Below are positions 1-5,184 of a DNA stretch of 5,184 nucleotides, piece by piece. The DNA is from Dokdonella_A sp035545255. GTDB taxonomy: Bacteria; Pseudomonadota; Gammaproteobacteria; Xanthomonadales; Rhodanobacteraceae. The notes under the pieces are model-generated. The model saw only the letters and a list, made by a program, of their open reading frames with translations. It was not told where the DNA came from and searched no databases. Made by a program: the position numbers and the translations under genes. The first letter of the stretch is position 1; the number at the start of each line of letters is the position of its first letter. Where the stretch lies: the NCBI GenBank assembly GCA_035545255.1, contig DASZYR010000027.1, positions 1-5,184 of the forward strand, in the 5' to 3' direction.

Positions 1-1062
1 TGCCGCGACGAGCTCGGGAATCCGGCTGACCGGAACGACAACGTCTTCGTTGATCTTCTTCGGCGAGATCGTGCGCAGCGCCGGGGACAGCGCCTTGCGC
101 GCGGTCCAGAGCGCAGCGATTTCATCGGCATTTCCCGCGACTGCAAGCTCGACGAATCCGCTTCCGCGCGCCGCGCGTGAAATGGCATCGACCGCGGCGT
201 CGAGCGCCGCATCCGCGCCGTCCGCTTCGATCAGCAGCAGCGCGCCGGCTTCCGGCACCGAGTCGCCGCCGTGCATGCGTGCGAGGCGCAGGGATTCGGC
301 GTCGAGGAATTCGAGCGCCGACGGCGTCGCCGGCTGCGCCATGATGCGCGCGACGGCAGCCGCCGCGGATTCGATGTCCACGTAGGTCGCGCGCAGCGTA
401 CGCTTCGATGCAGGCAGCGGCGTCAGCTTCAGAGTCGCCTCGGTGATGACGGCGAGCGTGCCTTCGGCGCCGACGATGAAGCGCGTGAGATCGTAGCCCG
501 TCGCACCTTTCGTCGTCGCGCTGCCGCAGCGGAAGTCCTCGCCGGTTCCGGCGACAGCGCGAAGCGCGAGCACGTTGTCCCGCGTCGCGCCGTACTTCAC
601 CGCGCGCGGTCCGCCGGCGTTGCAAGCGAGGTTGCCGCCGATCGTGCAGTACGGTGCGGACGTCGGGTCGGGCGGCCAGAACAGGCCGTATGGTTTCAGC
701 GCCGATTGCAGATCGGCGTTCAGGACGCCGGGCTCGACGATCGCGATGCGGTTGCCGGGATCGATCGCGAGGATGCGGTTCATGCGCTCGAACGAAGCGA
801 CGATGCCCCCCTCGATCGGCACCGTCGCACCGGTCGTGTTCGTGCCACGGCCGCGCGCGATCAGCGGGACGCGATGCGCACGGCATGCGGCGACGAGCGC
901 GACGACCTGCTCGTGCGCGGTCGGGAACACGACCGCGTCCGGCATCGCCTCGCGGCGCGAGTTGTCGTAGCCGTAGACGAGGCGTTCGGACTCGTCGGTG
1001 ACGACGCCGTCGTCGCCGAACGTCGCACGCAGGCGGTCGAGCAGTTCGGGCGGGAGTGTCAT
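1..1062 (-). CDS. FAD-linked oxidase, GlcD/DLD type (partial, C-terminus beyond left edge)
   Basis: The minus frame is open from ATG at 1062 to the left edge: 354 residues, no stop. Seen: a PP-loop-like FAD-binding stretch ARGRGTNTTGATVP (residues 69-82), the signature IGGNLACNAGGPRAVKYG (141-158), GYDLTRFIVGAEGTLAVITE (189-208), EFLDAESL (251-258) and KINEDVVVP (336-344). These match the FAD_binding_4 domain followed by the FAD-oxidase C-terminal domain of GlcD, D-lactate dehydrogenase and D-2-hydroxyglutarate dehydrogenase proteins. The family oxidises 2-hydroxy acids to 2-oxo acids, usually passing electrons to the respiratory chain; the substrate cannot be told from this part. Family members run about 450-500 residues, so roughly 100-150 are missing. 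ATG 1062 suits the family N-terminus, but its ribosome site is poor (nearest GAGG is 17 nt away). It is separated from dolP by 218 bp of repeats, so it is probably its own transcription unit. Family assignment is strong, substrate unknown. Confidence 0.9.
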   Translation of the reverse strand, partial: MTLPPELLDRLRATFGDDGVVTDESERLVYGYDNSRREAMPDAVVFPTAHEQVVALVAACRAHRVPLIARGRGTNTTGATVPIEGGIVASFERMNRILAIDPGNRIAIVEPGVLNADLQSALKPYGLFWPPDPTSAPYCTIGGNLACNAGGPRAVKYGATRDNVLALRAVAGTGEDFRCGSATTKGATGYDLTRFIVGAEGTLAVITEATLKLTPLPASKRTLRATYVDIESAAAAVARIMAQPATPSALEFLDAESLRLARMHGGDSVPEAGALLLIEADGADAALDAAVDAISRAARGSGFVELAVAGNADEIAALWTARKALSPALRTISPKKINEDVVVPVSRIPELVAA

Positions 1063-1089
1063 CGCATCGTTCGCATCGGCCTCGCGCTT

Positions 1090-1119
1090 ATGATCGGGCG
1101 TCAGGAGGGCTCGTCGCAA
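1090..1119 (-). promoter_or_regulatory. possible sigma-70-type promoter of the FAD-linked oxidase
   Basis: Read on the minus strand, TTGCGA (1119-1114) is followed after 18 bp by GATCAT (1095-1090). Each matches four of six consensus bases. Transcription would start about 20 nt before the ATG at 1062. The site lies between the REP-like repeats and the gene, where a promoter would be expected if the oxidase is transcribed separately from dolP. The assignment is weak because short matches of this quality occur by chance. Confidence 0.25.
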
Positions 1120-1135
1120 ATCACCGGTTTTCGCG

Positions 1136-1180
1136 TCTCCCGCCTTGCGGGAGAGGTCGCGCTGAAGTCGCGGGTGAGGG
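1136..1180 (+). repeat. REP-like palindromic element, left copy of an inverted pair
   Basis: A hairpin with an 8-bp perfect stem, TCTCCCGC (1136-1143) and GCGGGAGA (1147-1154) around loop CTT, is followed by a tail ending GGGTGAGGG (1172-1180). The same stem and tail recur in opposite orientation at 1237-1272. Between stem and tail this copy carries extra sequence containing GTCGCG twice (1156-1161, 1167-1172). The hairpin-plus-GTGAGGG form resembles dispersed intergenic REP-like elements of high-GC Proteobacteria. Whether it is multicopy cannot be seen from one window. Confidence 0.7.
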
Positions 1181-1236
1181 AAGCCGGAGTGGGGCGTTTC
1201 AACAGAGCGTGCGGACGAAGTGGTGAACCACGCCGG

Positions 1237-1272
1237 CCCTCACCCTGCCCTCTCCCGCAAGCGGGAGAGAGG
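1237..1272 (-). repeat. REP-like palindromic element, right copy, directly behind dolP
   Basis: CCCTCACCC (1237-1245) precedes a 9-bp perfect stem, CTCTCCCGC (1250-1258) with GCGGGAGAG (1261-1269) and only AA between, so the outer 8 bp with a CAAG loop is more realistic. It is the inverse of the element at 1136-1180 and begins 8 bp after the dolP stop codon. It may protect the 3' end of the lpoA-yraN-dolP transcript or help stop transcription. No run of T follows the stem in the direction of dolP transcription, so it is not a classical intrinsic terminator. Confidence 0.7.
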
Positions 1273-1280
1273 AAATATTC

Positions 1281-1868
1281 TCAATCCGTGTATTCGAACA
1301 CCTTCACGACCTTCTCGACGCCATCGGTGTCGCGTGCGATCTGCGTCACCGCTTCGTCCTCCTCGTGGCTGACTCTTCCCATCAGGTAGACGACGCGGTG
1401 CGCCGTGGTCACGTTGACGCGCGTCGGATCGAAGCCGGGCAGGCTCGTGAGGTCGAGAAGGCCCGTCTTGACGCGCGCCGTCAACACGTTGTCCGCGCGG
1501 CGCGACCACCAGCCTTCGGGCTCGCGCACCTCGATCTCGTTGACGATCCTGCGCGTGCCTTCAAAGCCGGTGACGAGCCGCTCGGCGCGCTGCTTCAGCT
1601 CTTCGGTGCGCACCTCGCCGACGAGCAGCATGACGCCGTCGTAGACGACGATGATGACGCTGTTCTTGAGCGCGAGCTCCTTGTCCTTGTTGATCGCGTC
1701 GTAGGCGCCGAGATAGATGCGCTTGTCGTCGATGTACGTGCCGGGGCCGCGGCGGTCGTGGGCGGCGCCCGCTCCGACGGCGGCCCCGCCGACGACGGCT
1801 GCGGCACAACCGCCGAGCAGCGGCGCGGCGACAAGGAGGAGGAAGAGCATCGAATCGCGCAATCGCAT
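1281..1868 (-). CDS. dolP: DolP (YraP), dual-BON-domain outer-membrane lipoprotein
   Basis: 195 residues (E. coli DolP has 191). Seen: a lipoprotein signal peptide with hydrophobic core LFLLLVAAPLL and lipobox LGGC, lipidation at Cys21, Ala at +2 (outer-membrane sorting); then CAAAVVGGAAVG, very close to the same part of E. coli DolP. BON domain 1 covers about residues 47-115 (VVYDGVMLLVGEV, RRIVNEIEV) and BON domain 2 about 124-193 (VNVTTAHRVVYLMGRV, DGVEKVVKVFEY). Known of the family: it sits at the inner face of the outer membrane, binds anionic phospholipid through BON2, supports envelope integrity and BAM function, and in E. coli is controlled by sigma-E. The start at 1868 has GAGG 5 bp upstream; this TGAGG overlaps the yraN stop, suggesting co-translation as last gene of the operon. 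Oddity: the position of E. coli Trp127 is Val128 here. Assignment is firm from sequence plus context. Confidence 0.93.
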   Translation of the reverse strand: MRLRDSMLFLLLVAAPLLGGCAAAVVGGAAVGAGAAHDRRGPGTYIDDKRIYLGAYDAINKDKELALKNSVIIVVYDGVMLLVGEVRTEELKQRAERLVTGFEGTRRIVNEIEVREPEGWWSRRADNVLTARVKTGLLDLTSLPGFDPTRVNVTTAHRVVYLMGRVSHEEDEAVTQIARDTDGVEKVVKVFEYTD

Positions 1869-1875
1869 GGGAACC

Positions 1876-2277
1876 TCAGCAAGCGTCGAACGCATCGCGT
1901 CGCCAGTCGAACGACGGCGCACCGCCGTCATCGCCGATTGCGACGACATCGAACCGGCACGCCCGATCGGCAAGGCGCGGATGATCGGCGAGAAACGCCG
2001 ACGCCGAGCGCACGAGCTTCGCGCGCTTGCCGGCGTCGACGGAATCGATGCCGCCGCCGAAGCGGCCCGACCGTCGATAGCGGACCTCGACGAAGACGAT
2101 CGTGTCGCGATCCCGCATGACGAGATCGATCTCGCCGTAGCGGCAGCGGTAGTTGCGTGCGACCAGCGAGAGCCCGGCGGTCTGGAGACGCGCCAGCGCG
2201 AGGTCCTCGAAGCGATCGCCGGCAGCACGCGCCGTCCGCGCCGGTATCGTGGATCGCGTCTCTGCGCTTTTGCTCAT
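1876..2277 (-). CDS. yraN: YraN / UPF0102 family, restriction-endonuclease-fold protein
   Basis: 133 residues, the usual length (E. coli YraN 131). Seen in order: GDRFEDLALARLQTAGL (20-36), a first helix with conserved Glu24; RNYRCRYGEIDLVMRD (41-56), with the hallmark GEIDL; VFVEVRYRRS (61-70), identical to the same stretch of E. coli YraN; and CRFDVVAI (107-114). Asp51, Glu64 and the R65-R68 strand occupy the place of the metal-binding D...ExK core of restriction-endonuclease-like folds, with Val-Arg in place of the usual x-Lys, as in E. coli. Known of the family: widely conserved, nuclease-like (archaeal relatives are Holliday junction resolvases), cellular role unsettled. ATG 2277-2275 overlaps the lpoA stop TGA (2276-2274) as ATGA; its own ribosome site is weak (GAG 14 nt away), so translation is probably coupled to lpoA. 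It ends 7 bp before dolP. Family certain, activity unproven. Confidence 0.95.
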   Translation of the reverse strand: MSKSAETRSTIPARTARAAGDRFEDLALARLQTAGLSLVARNYRCRYGEIDLVMRDRDTIVFVEVRYRRSGRFGGGIDSVDAGKRAKLVRSASAFLADHPRLADRACRFDVVAIGDDGGAPSFDWRRDAFDAC

Positions 2278-4058
2278 TGCGCGTCGGGAATCTCGCTGAG
2301 CGCGCCGTCGGCAGCGCGAGCGATGCCGCCGCTGAAGCGCGCCCAGCCGACGAGGCGGTGGATGCGTCCGAAACTGTCCGCGGCGAGATCGCCGGTCGCG
2401 CCATCGAGATAAGAGTCCGGATGCGCCAGCAGCCAGTCCACGAACGGAAGCAGCGCGTAGGCATCCATGCCGAACGCGAACAGCCGCGCGCCGACGCCGT
2501 TCGCGCTCGCGAGCTGGCGCGAAACCGCATCGCGATCCGGCCGCCCTGGCACGGGCCCGAACAGCCAGGGCGCATCGCAGAACTCGACGCCGTCGAGATC
2601 GCGATCGAGGCCGGGGTTCGCGTCGCCGGAATAGACGTGCGAGGTGCCGAACACCGGCGCGGCGATGCTCGCGACCTTGAGCTGCGGCAGCAGAAGGCGT
2701 GCCTGTTGCGGACGCATGCTGATGAAGACGCCGGCATCGGGCGCGTCGCCGAGCGTGCCGGTCGCCTGCACGATCGCGGTCTTGTAGTTGACGTCGCTGT
2801 CGCGCAGGCGCGCTTCGCCGACGATCGTGCCGCCGCTCGCTTCGAACTGAGCGCGGAACGCGAGCGCGGCGCGCTCGGCCCAGTCCGCTTCCGCCGTGAT
2901 GACGGCGGCGCGCGCGATGCCGCGCTCGCGCATGTGATCGGCGACCTGCGCGCCTTCGGAATCGGGCAGCAGGCCGAACTCGGCGCTGCCGGCCGGCGGG
3001 ATCTCGCCGGTGTCGGGATGATTCAGCGCGAGCACCGGCGTCGAGAGATCGTGATGGAACAGCTCGCCGACGGCTTCGCGCTGCAATGGTCCGACGACGC
3101 GATCGGCGCCGTCGGCGACGGCGGCATCGTACGCCGCGACGGCGTCGGCCGGCGTCTTGCCGGCGTCGTAGATGCGCACGTCGGGCCGCTTCGCCTCGTC
3201 GCTCGCGAAATAGGCGGCAAGGAAACCGTCGCGGATGGACTGCGAGACCGCGGCGAGCTGCGCTCCGAGCGGCAGCAGCAAGGCGACGTGCTGCGGCGGC
3301 GCGTAACCTTCCGGCTCCGCGGAGCCGCCTTGGCCTGCCTGGATCGTGCCGACCGGCCGGCTCGGCCGCGGCAGCGCGCGCGCGAGTGCTTCGCCTTTCG
3401 AGCGGAGCGCCTGCTCGATCCAGGGACGCAGCGGATCGTCCGGCCTCAGCGCCTCGGCACGCTGCTTCAGCTCGCCCGCGTCGAGCGCGGCGAGCGTATC
3501 GATGATCTCCTTGCGATTCTGGTCGCGATCGGCGTTCGAAAGATAGCGGTCGAGTTCGGCGCGCGAGCGCGCCGCCGCGTAGCGATCGCCCTTCGCGACC
3601 TCGGCGCGCGCGCGCAATTCGAGCGCGCGGGGCCGAAGGTCTTCGGGCAGGGTCTCGACCGGCGCGGCGAGCAATGCCTCGGCTTGCGCGAAGTCGCCGT
3701 GGGCGAGCGCGATCTCGGCGTCGAGCAGGTCGAGCCGAATCTGATCCGCGCCGTGCAGCCGGCGGCGCTTGAGATCGCCGAGCGCGCGTGCGGCGCCGTC
3801 GAGATCGCCGGCATCGCGCAACGATTCGGCCGCGCGCAGGCGGTAGTGCGCGGCCGTATCGCCGCCGCTCGAGGCGGCAAGCGCCTCGAACGCCGCCGCG
3901 GCCTGATCGAGATCGCCGTGGCGATAGAGCTGCTCGGCCTTCGCGGCGTCCGCGGACGGCTCGGCCGGTGGTTCTTCTCCGATCGTCGCGCACGCTGCGA
4001 GCGCGAGAGCGAGCAGCGCTGCAGCGAGTGGACGTCCCTGTCGGAAGCGAGCGTGCAC
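2274..4058 (-). CDS. lpoA: LpoA, outer-membrane lipoprotein activator of penicillin-binding protein 1A
   Basis: 594 residues from GTG 4058. Known role: LpoA reaches from the outer membrane through the periplasm and stimulates the transpeptidase of the bifunctional peptidoglycan synthase PBP1A. Seen: charged N-terminus (HARFRQGR), hydrophobic core LAAALLALAL, lipobox LAAC with lipidation at Cys23 and Ala at +2. An all-helical TPR-like region covers about 36-225 (YRHGDLDQAAAAFEAL, LRDAGDLDGAARAL, HGDFAQAEALL). A low-complexity linker at about 226-255 leads to a PBP1-like (type I periplasmic-binding fold) C-domain from HVALLLPLG (257-265) to the end, with VVGPLQREAV, AEFGLLPDSEGAQVADHM, FGMDAYAL and ATGDLAADSFGRIHRLVGW, as in LpoA. 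It is shorter than E. coli LpoA (678). GTG is preferred because GAGGAG lies 5 bp upstream and the signal peptide then starts correctly; an in-frame ATG at 4133 would add 25 polar residues and overlap the promoter. First gene of lpoA-yraN-dolP, divergent from rsmI. Confidence 0.93.
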   Translation of the reverse strand: MHARFRQGRPLAAALLALALAACATIGEEPPAEPSADAAKAEQLYRHGDLDQAAAAFEALAASSGGDTAAHYRLRAAESLRDAGDLDGAARALGDLKRRRLHGADQIRLDLLDAEIALAHGDFAQAEALLAAPVETLPEDLRPRALELRARAEVAKGDRYAAARSRAELDRYLSNADRDQNRKEIIDTLAALDAGELKQRAEALRPDDPLRPWIEQALRSKGEALARALPRPSRPVGTIQAGQGGSAEPEGYAPPQHVALLLPLGAQLAAVSQSIRDGFLAAYFASDEAKRPDVRIYDAGKTPADAVAAYDAAVADGADRVVGPLQREAVGELFHHDLSTPVLALNHPDTGEIPPAGSAEFGLLPDSEGAQVADHMRERGIARAAVITAEADWAERAALAFRAQFEASGGTIVGEARLRDSDVNYKTAIVQATGTLGDAPDAGVFISMRPQQARLLLPQLKVASIAAPVFGTSHVYSGDANPGLDRDLDGVEFCDAPWLFGPVPGRPDRDAVSRQLASANGVGARLFAFGMDAYALLPFVDWLLAHPDSYLDGATGDLAADSFGRIHRLVGWARFSGGIARAADGALSEIPDAQ

Positions 4059-4063
4059 GGCGG

Positions 4064-4069
4064 CTCCTC
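4064..4069 (-). promoter_or_regulatory. ribosome binding site that fixes the lpoA GTG start
   Basis: GAGGAG on the minus strand ends 5 bp before GTG 4058-4056. It decides between this start and the in-frame ATG at 4133, which has no comparable site and would bury the lipoprotein signal peptide inside the protein. Confidence 0.8.
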
Positions 4070-4088
4070 GGTGATCGGCACGGATCGC

Positions 4089-4094
4089 ATGATA
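4089..4094 (-). promoter_or_regulatory. likely -10 element of the lpoA-yraN-dolP operon
   Basis: TATCAT on the minus strand matches TATAAT in five of six positions. It would start transcription near 4082, giving a leader of about 24 nt. The sequence 17 bp upstream (ACGGCC) is a poor -35. It overlaps the inverted repeat arm 4092-4100. Position and match are plausible, but the site is unproven. Confidence 0.45.
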
Positions 4095-4140
4095 GCGGAT
4101 CGACGCACGCGGGCCGTGCGCTTCGGCGCGCATCCGCTAT
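4092..4140. promoter_or_regulatory. inverted repeat spanning the divergent lpoA/rsmI promoters
   Basis: ATAGCGGAT (4092-4100) and ATCCGCTAT (4132-4140) form a perfect 9-bp inverted repeat 31 bp apart. A second, GC-rich inverted repeat lies between them: CGCACG (4104-4109) and CGTGCG (4115-4120). Each outer arm contains the first bases of one predicted -10 element, so the symmetry may simply be two similar promoters pointing away from each other; a shared operator is the alternative. The whole intergenic gap is 111 bp. Confidence 0.5.
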
Positions 4141-4143
4141 GCT
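4138..4143 (+). promoter_or_regulatory. likely -10 element of rsmI
   Basis: TATGCT matches TATAAT in four of six positions. It would start transcription near 4150, some 20 nt before the rsmI ATG, just upstream of the ribosome site AAGGAGG (4156-4162). No convincing -35 is visible (CGTGCG at 4115-4120). It shares ATCCGCTAT with the lpoA promoter on the other strand. Confidence 0.35.
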
Positions 4144-4169
4144 CGTTCAGCATCGAAGGAGGAAACGCC

Positions 4170-4994
4170 ATGGCCGCGGGCCGTCTCTGGGTCGTCGCGA
4201 CGCCGATCGGCAATCTCGACGATCTGTCGGCGCGTGCGGCGGCAGTGCTGAAATCCGCCGCGATCGTCGCGGCCGAGGACACGCGCCACAGCGCGCCTCT
4301 GCTTGCGCGCGCCGGCAGCTCGGCGCGCGTCGTCGCGCTGCACGAGCACAACGAGCGCGAACAGGCGGATCGCCTCGTCGACGCGATCCGTTCCGGCGCC
4401 GACGTCGCGATGATCAGCGATGCCGGCACGCCGCTCGTCAGCGACCCCGGCTTCCGTCTCGTGCGCGCCGTGCGCGAGGCTGGGTTCGCCGTGTCGCCGG
4501 TCCCGGGACCGTGCGCCGCGATCGCGGCGTTGTCGGTCGCGGGACTTCCGAGCGATCGCTTCGTCTTTGAAGGATTCCTTCCCGCGAGAGCGGCCGCGCG
4601 CCGCGAGCGCATGCGCGCGCTCGCCATCGAGACGCGCACGCTCATCTTCTACGAATCGAGCCATCGAATCGTCGAATCGCTCGCCGACGCGCTCGCCGAG
4701 TTCGGCCCCGGGCGCGAGGCCGTGCTCGCGCGCGAGCTGACCAAGGTGTTCGAGACGATCATCGCGGCGCCGCTCGCCGAACTCGCCGCGCGCGTCGAGG
4801 CCGAAGCGAACCAGCAGCGCGGCGAGTTCGTGCTGCTCGTCGCGGGCGCGAGCGACGCCGACGCCGATGCGAAAATCGCCGAAGGCCGACGCGTCTTCGC
4901 GCTCCTGCGCGAGGAATTGCCGCCCGCGAAAGCCGCCAAGCTTGCGGCCGCGATCAGCGGCGCGCCGCGCAAGGCGCTGTATCATCCGGAGTGA
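4170..4994 (+). CDS. rsmI: RsmI, 16S rRNA (cytidine-1402-2'-O)-methyltransferase
   Basis: 274 residues (E. coli RsmI 286). Known role: 2'-O-methylates C1402 of 16S rRNA in the 30S decoding centre using S-adenosylmethionine; together with RsmH this gives m4Cm1402. Seen: the tetrapyrrole-methylase (class III) fold with ATPIGNLDDLSARA (10-23), IVAAEDTRH (32-40), LHEHNE (57-62), the SAM-binding segment MISDAGTPLVSDPG (81-94), PVPGPCAAIAALS (110-122), LPSDRFVFEGFLP (126-138), FYESSHRI (160-167) and LARELTKVFETI (186-197). The C-terminal helical region is present (LREELPPAKAAKLAAAISG) but stops right after KALY with HPE, about 8-9 residues sooner than E. coli. The start is set by a near-perfect AAGGAGG at 4156-4162, 7 bp before ATG. 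The same frame stays open far upstream, but that stretch is the antisense of lpoA. Divergent from lpoA; a probable decarboxylase gene follows after 29 bp. Confidence 0.97.
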   Translation: MAAGRLWVVATPIGNLDDLSARAAAVLKSAAIVAAEDTRHSAPLLARAGSSARVVALHEHNEREQADRLVDAIRSGADVAMISDAGTPLVSDPGFRLVRAVREAGFAVSPVPGPCAAIAALSVAGLPSDRFVFEGFLPARAAARRERMRALAIETRTLIFYESSHRIVESLADALAEFGPGREAVLARELTKVFETIIAAPLAELAARVEAEANQQRGEFVLLVAGASDADADAKIAEGRRVFALLREELPPAKAAKLAAAISGAPRKALYHPE

Positions 4995-5012
4995 TCGATT
5001 CGCGCGCCGCGC

Positions 5013-5017
5013 AGGAG
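5013..5017 (+). promoter_or_regulatory. ribosome binding site of the downstream decarboxylase-like gene
   Basis: AGGAG lies 6 bp before ATG 5024 and decides for this start over an in-frame GTG at 4991. That GTG overlaps the rsmI stop codon (GTGA), but has no good ribosome site and would add eleven residues. Confidence 0.7.
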
Positions 5018-5023
5018 ATCGCG

Positions 5024-5184
5024 ATGAATGAGCTCTTGCGCGACGCCGCCCGGCGCGCTTCCGCCTATCTCGATGGTCTCGCGACGCGCGCGGTCGCGCC
5101 GGACCCGGCGACCGTCGCGCGGCTCGACCTGCTCGACATCGACCTGCCGCAACGCGGCGTTCCGGATGCGACCGTGATCGCCGC
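5024..5184 (+). CDS. probable PLP-dependent (aromatic-amino-acid-type) decarboxylase, N-terminal fragment
   Basis: Open from ATG 5024 to the right edge, 53 full codons. Only the N-terminal region is visible: LLRDAARRASAYLDGLATR followed by AVAPDPATVARLD and DIDLPQRGVPDATVIA. This pattern (a helix ending in YLDGL, then V.P....LA.LD, then LP..G..D...V) resembles the start of group II PLP-dependent decarboxylases of the aromatic-L-amino-acid/glutamate type, where a short N-terminal helical segment packs on the partner subunit. The catalytic lysine and PLP-binding domain lie outside the window, so function and substrate cannot be confirmed. The gap to rsmI is 29 bp with no terminator, so co-transcription with rsmI is likely. 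I recognise the family from pattern memory only. Confidence 0.6.
   Translation, partial: MNELLRDAARRASAYLDGLATRAVAPDPATVARLDLLDIDLPQRGVPDATVIA

Noticed and set aside
1250..1269. Rho-independent terminator of dolP
   Set aside because: The stem is strong, but no T-run follows in the direction of dolP transcription and the hairpin belongs to a repeated REP-like element, so it is listed as a repeat only.
271..1389. A plus-strand open frame of 372 codons opposite the FAD oxidase
   Set aside because: Its composition is low-complexity Arg/Ala-rich and the opposite strand encodes an unmistakable FAD-linked oxidase across 1-1062; the rest crosses the repeats and the dolP end.
1869..2228. Longer N-terminal form of DolP starting at 2228
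   Set aside because: The extra 120 residues are the yraN gene in a shifted frame. The start at 1868 has GAGG 5 bp upstream and opens directly with a lipoprotein signal peptide.
1876..3993. A 705-codon minus-strand frame that overlaps lpoA and ends in the YraN sequence
   Set aside because: Only the last 133 residues (from 2277) are YraN. The upstream part is an Arg-rich shadow of lpoA in another frame.
2157..4169. A very long plus-strand open frame (about 670 codons) antisense to lpoA, running in frame into rsmI
   Set aside because: It is rich in Arg, Ala and Glu without recognisable domains, as expected from the complement of a high-GC gene with strong codon bias. rsmI has its own near-perfect ribosome site and start at 4170, and lpoA on the other strand has clear homology features.
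4137..4985. A 282-codon minus-strand frame antisense to rsmI
   Set aside because: It is charged and low in complexity, with no family features, and lies wholly opposite a clear rsmI gene.

Overview
The window comes from a high-GC proteobacterium. The gene order rsmI / lpoA / yraN / dolP and the presence of LpoA, which is essentially confined to Gammaproteobacteria, point to that class. The very high GC and the style of the REP-like repeats lean towards a Xanthomonadales/Lysobacterales-type organism, but this is inference. Codon use and GC look uniform, and I see no sign of recent transfer, mobile elements, phage, CRISPR or RNA genes.

Layout, left to right. Positions 1-1062 (minus) hold the N-terminal 354 residues of a GlcD/DLD-type FAD-linked oxidase that runs off the left edge. 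Positions 1063-1280 are intergenic: a possible promoter for the oxidase, and an inverted pair of REP-like hairpins behind dolP. Then comes a tight minus-strand operon read right to left: lpoA (4058-2274), yraN (2277-1876, ATGA overlap) and dolP (1868-1281, 7-bp gap). Positions 4059-4169 are a compact divergent promoter region with a perfect 9-bp inverted repeat. On the plus strand rsmI (4170-4994) is followed 29 bp later by the first 53 codons of a probable PLP-dependent decarboxylase that runs off the right edge.

This is the conserved block known in E. coli as yraL-yraM-yraN-yraO-yraP (rsmI-lpoA-yraN-diaA-dolP), but without diaA (yraO). The genes cover cell-envelope maintenance (LpoA activates a class A peptidoglycan synthase; DolP is an outer-membrane-integrity lipoprotein), 16S rRNA modification (RsmI) and a nuclease-fold protein of unsettled role (YraN). 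Both lipoproteins carry recognisable lipoboxes with Ala at +2, as expected for Lol sorting to the outer membrane.

No exciting undescribed system is evident. The points worth a second look are the missing diaA, the symmetrical divergent promoter region, the inverted REP-like pair, the loss of the DolP membrane-binding Trp, the short RsmI C-terminus and the gene pairing at the right edge.
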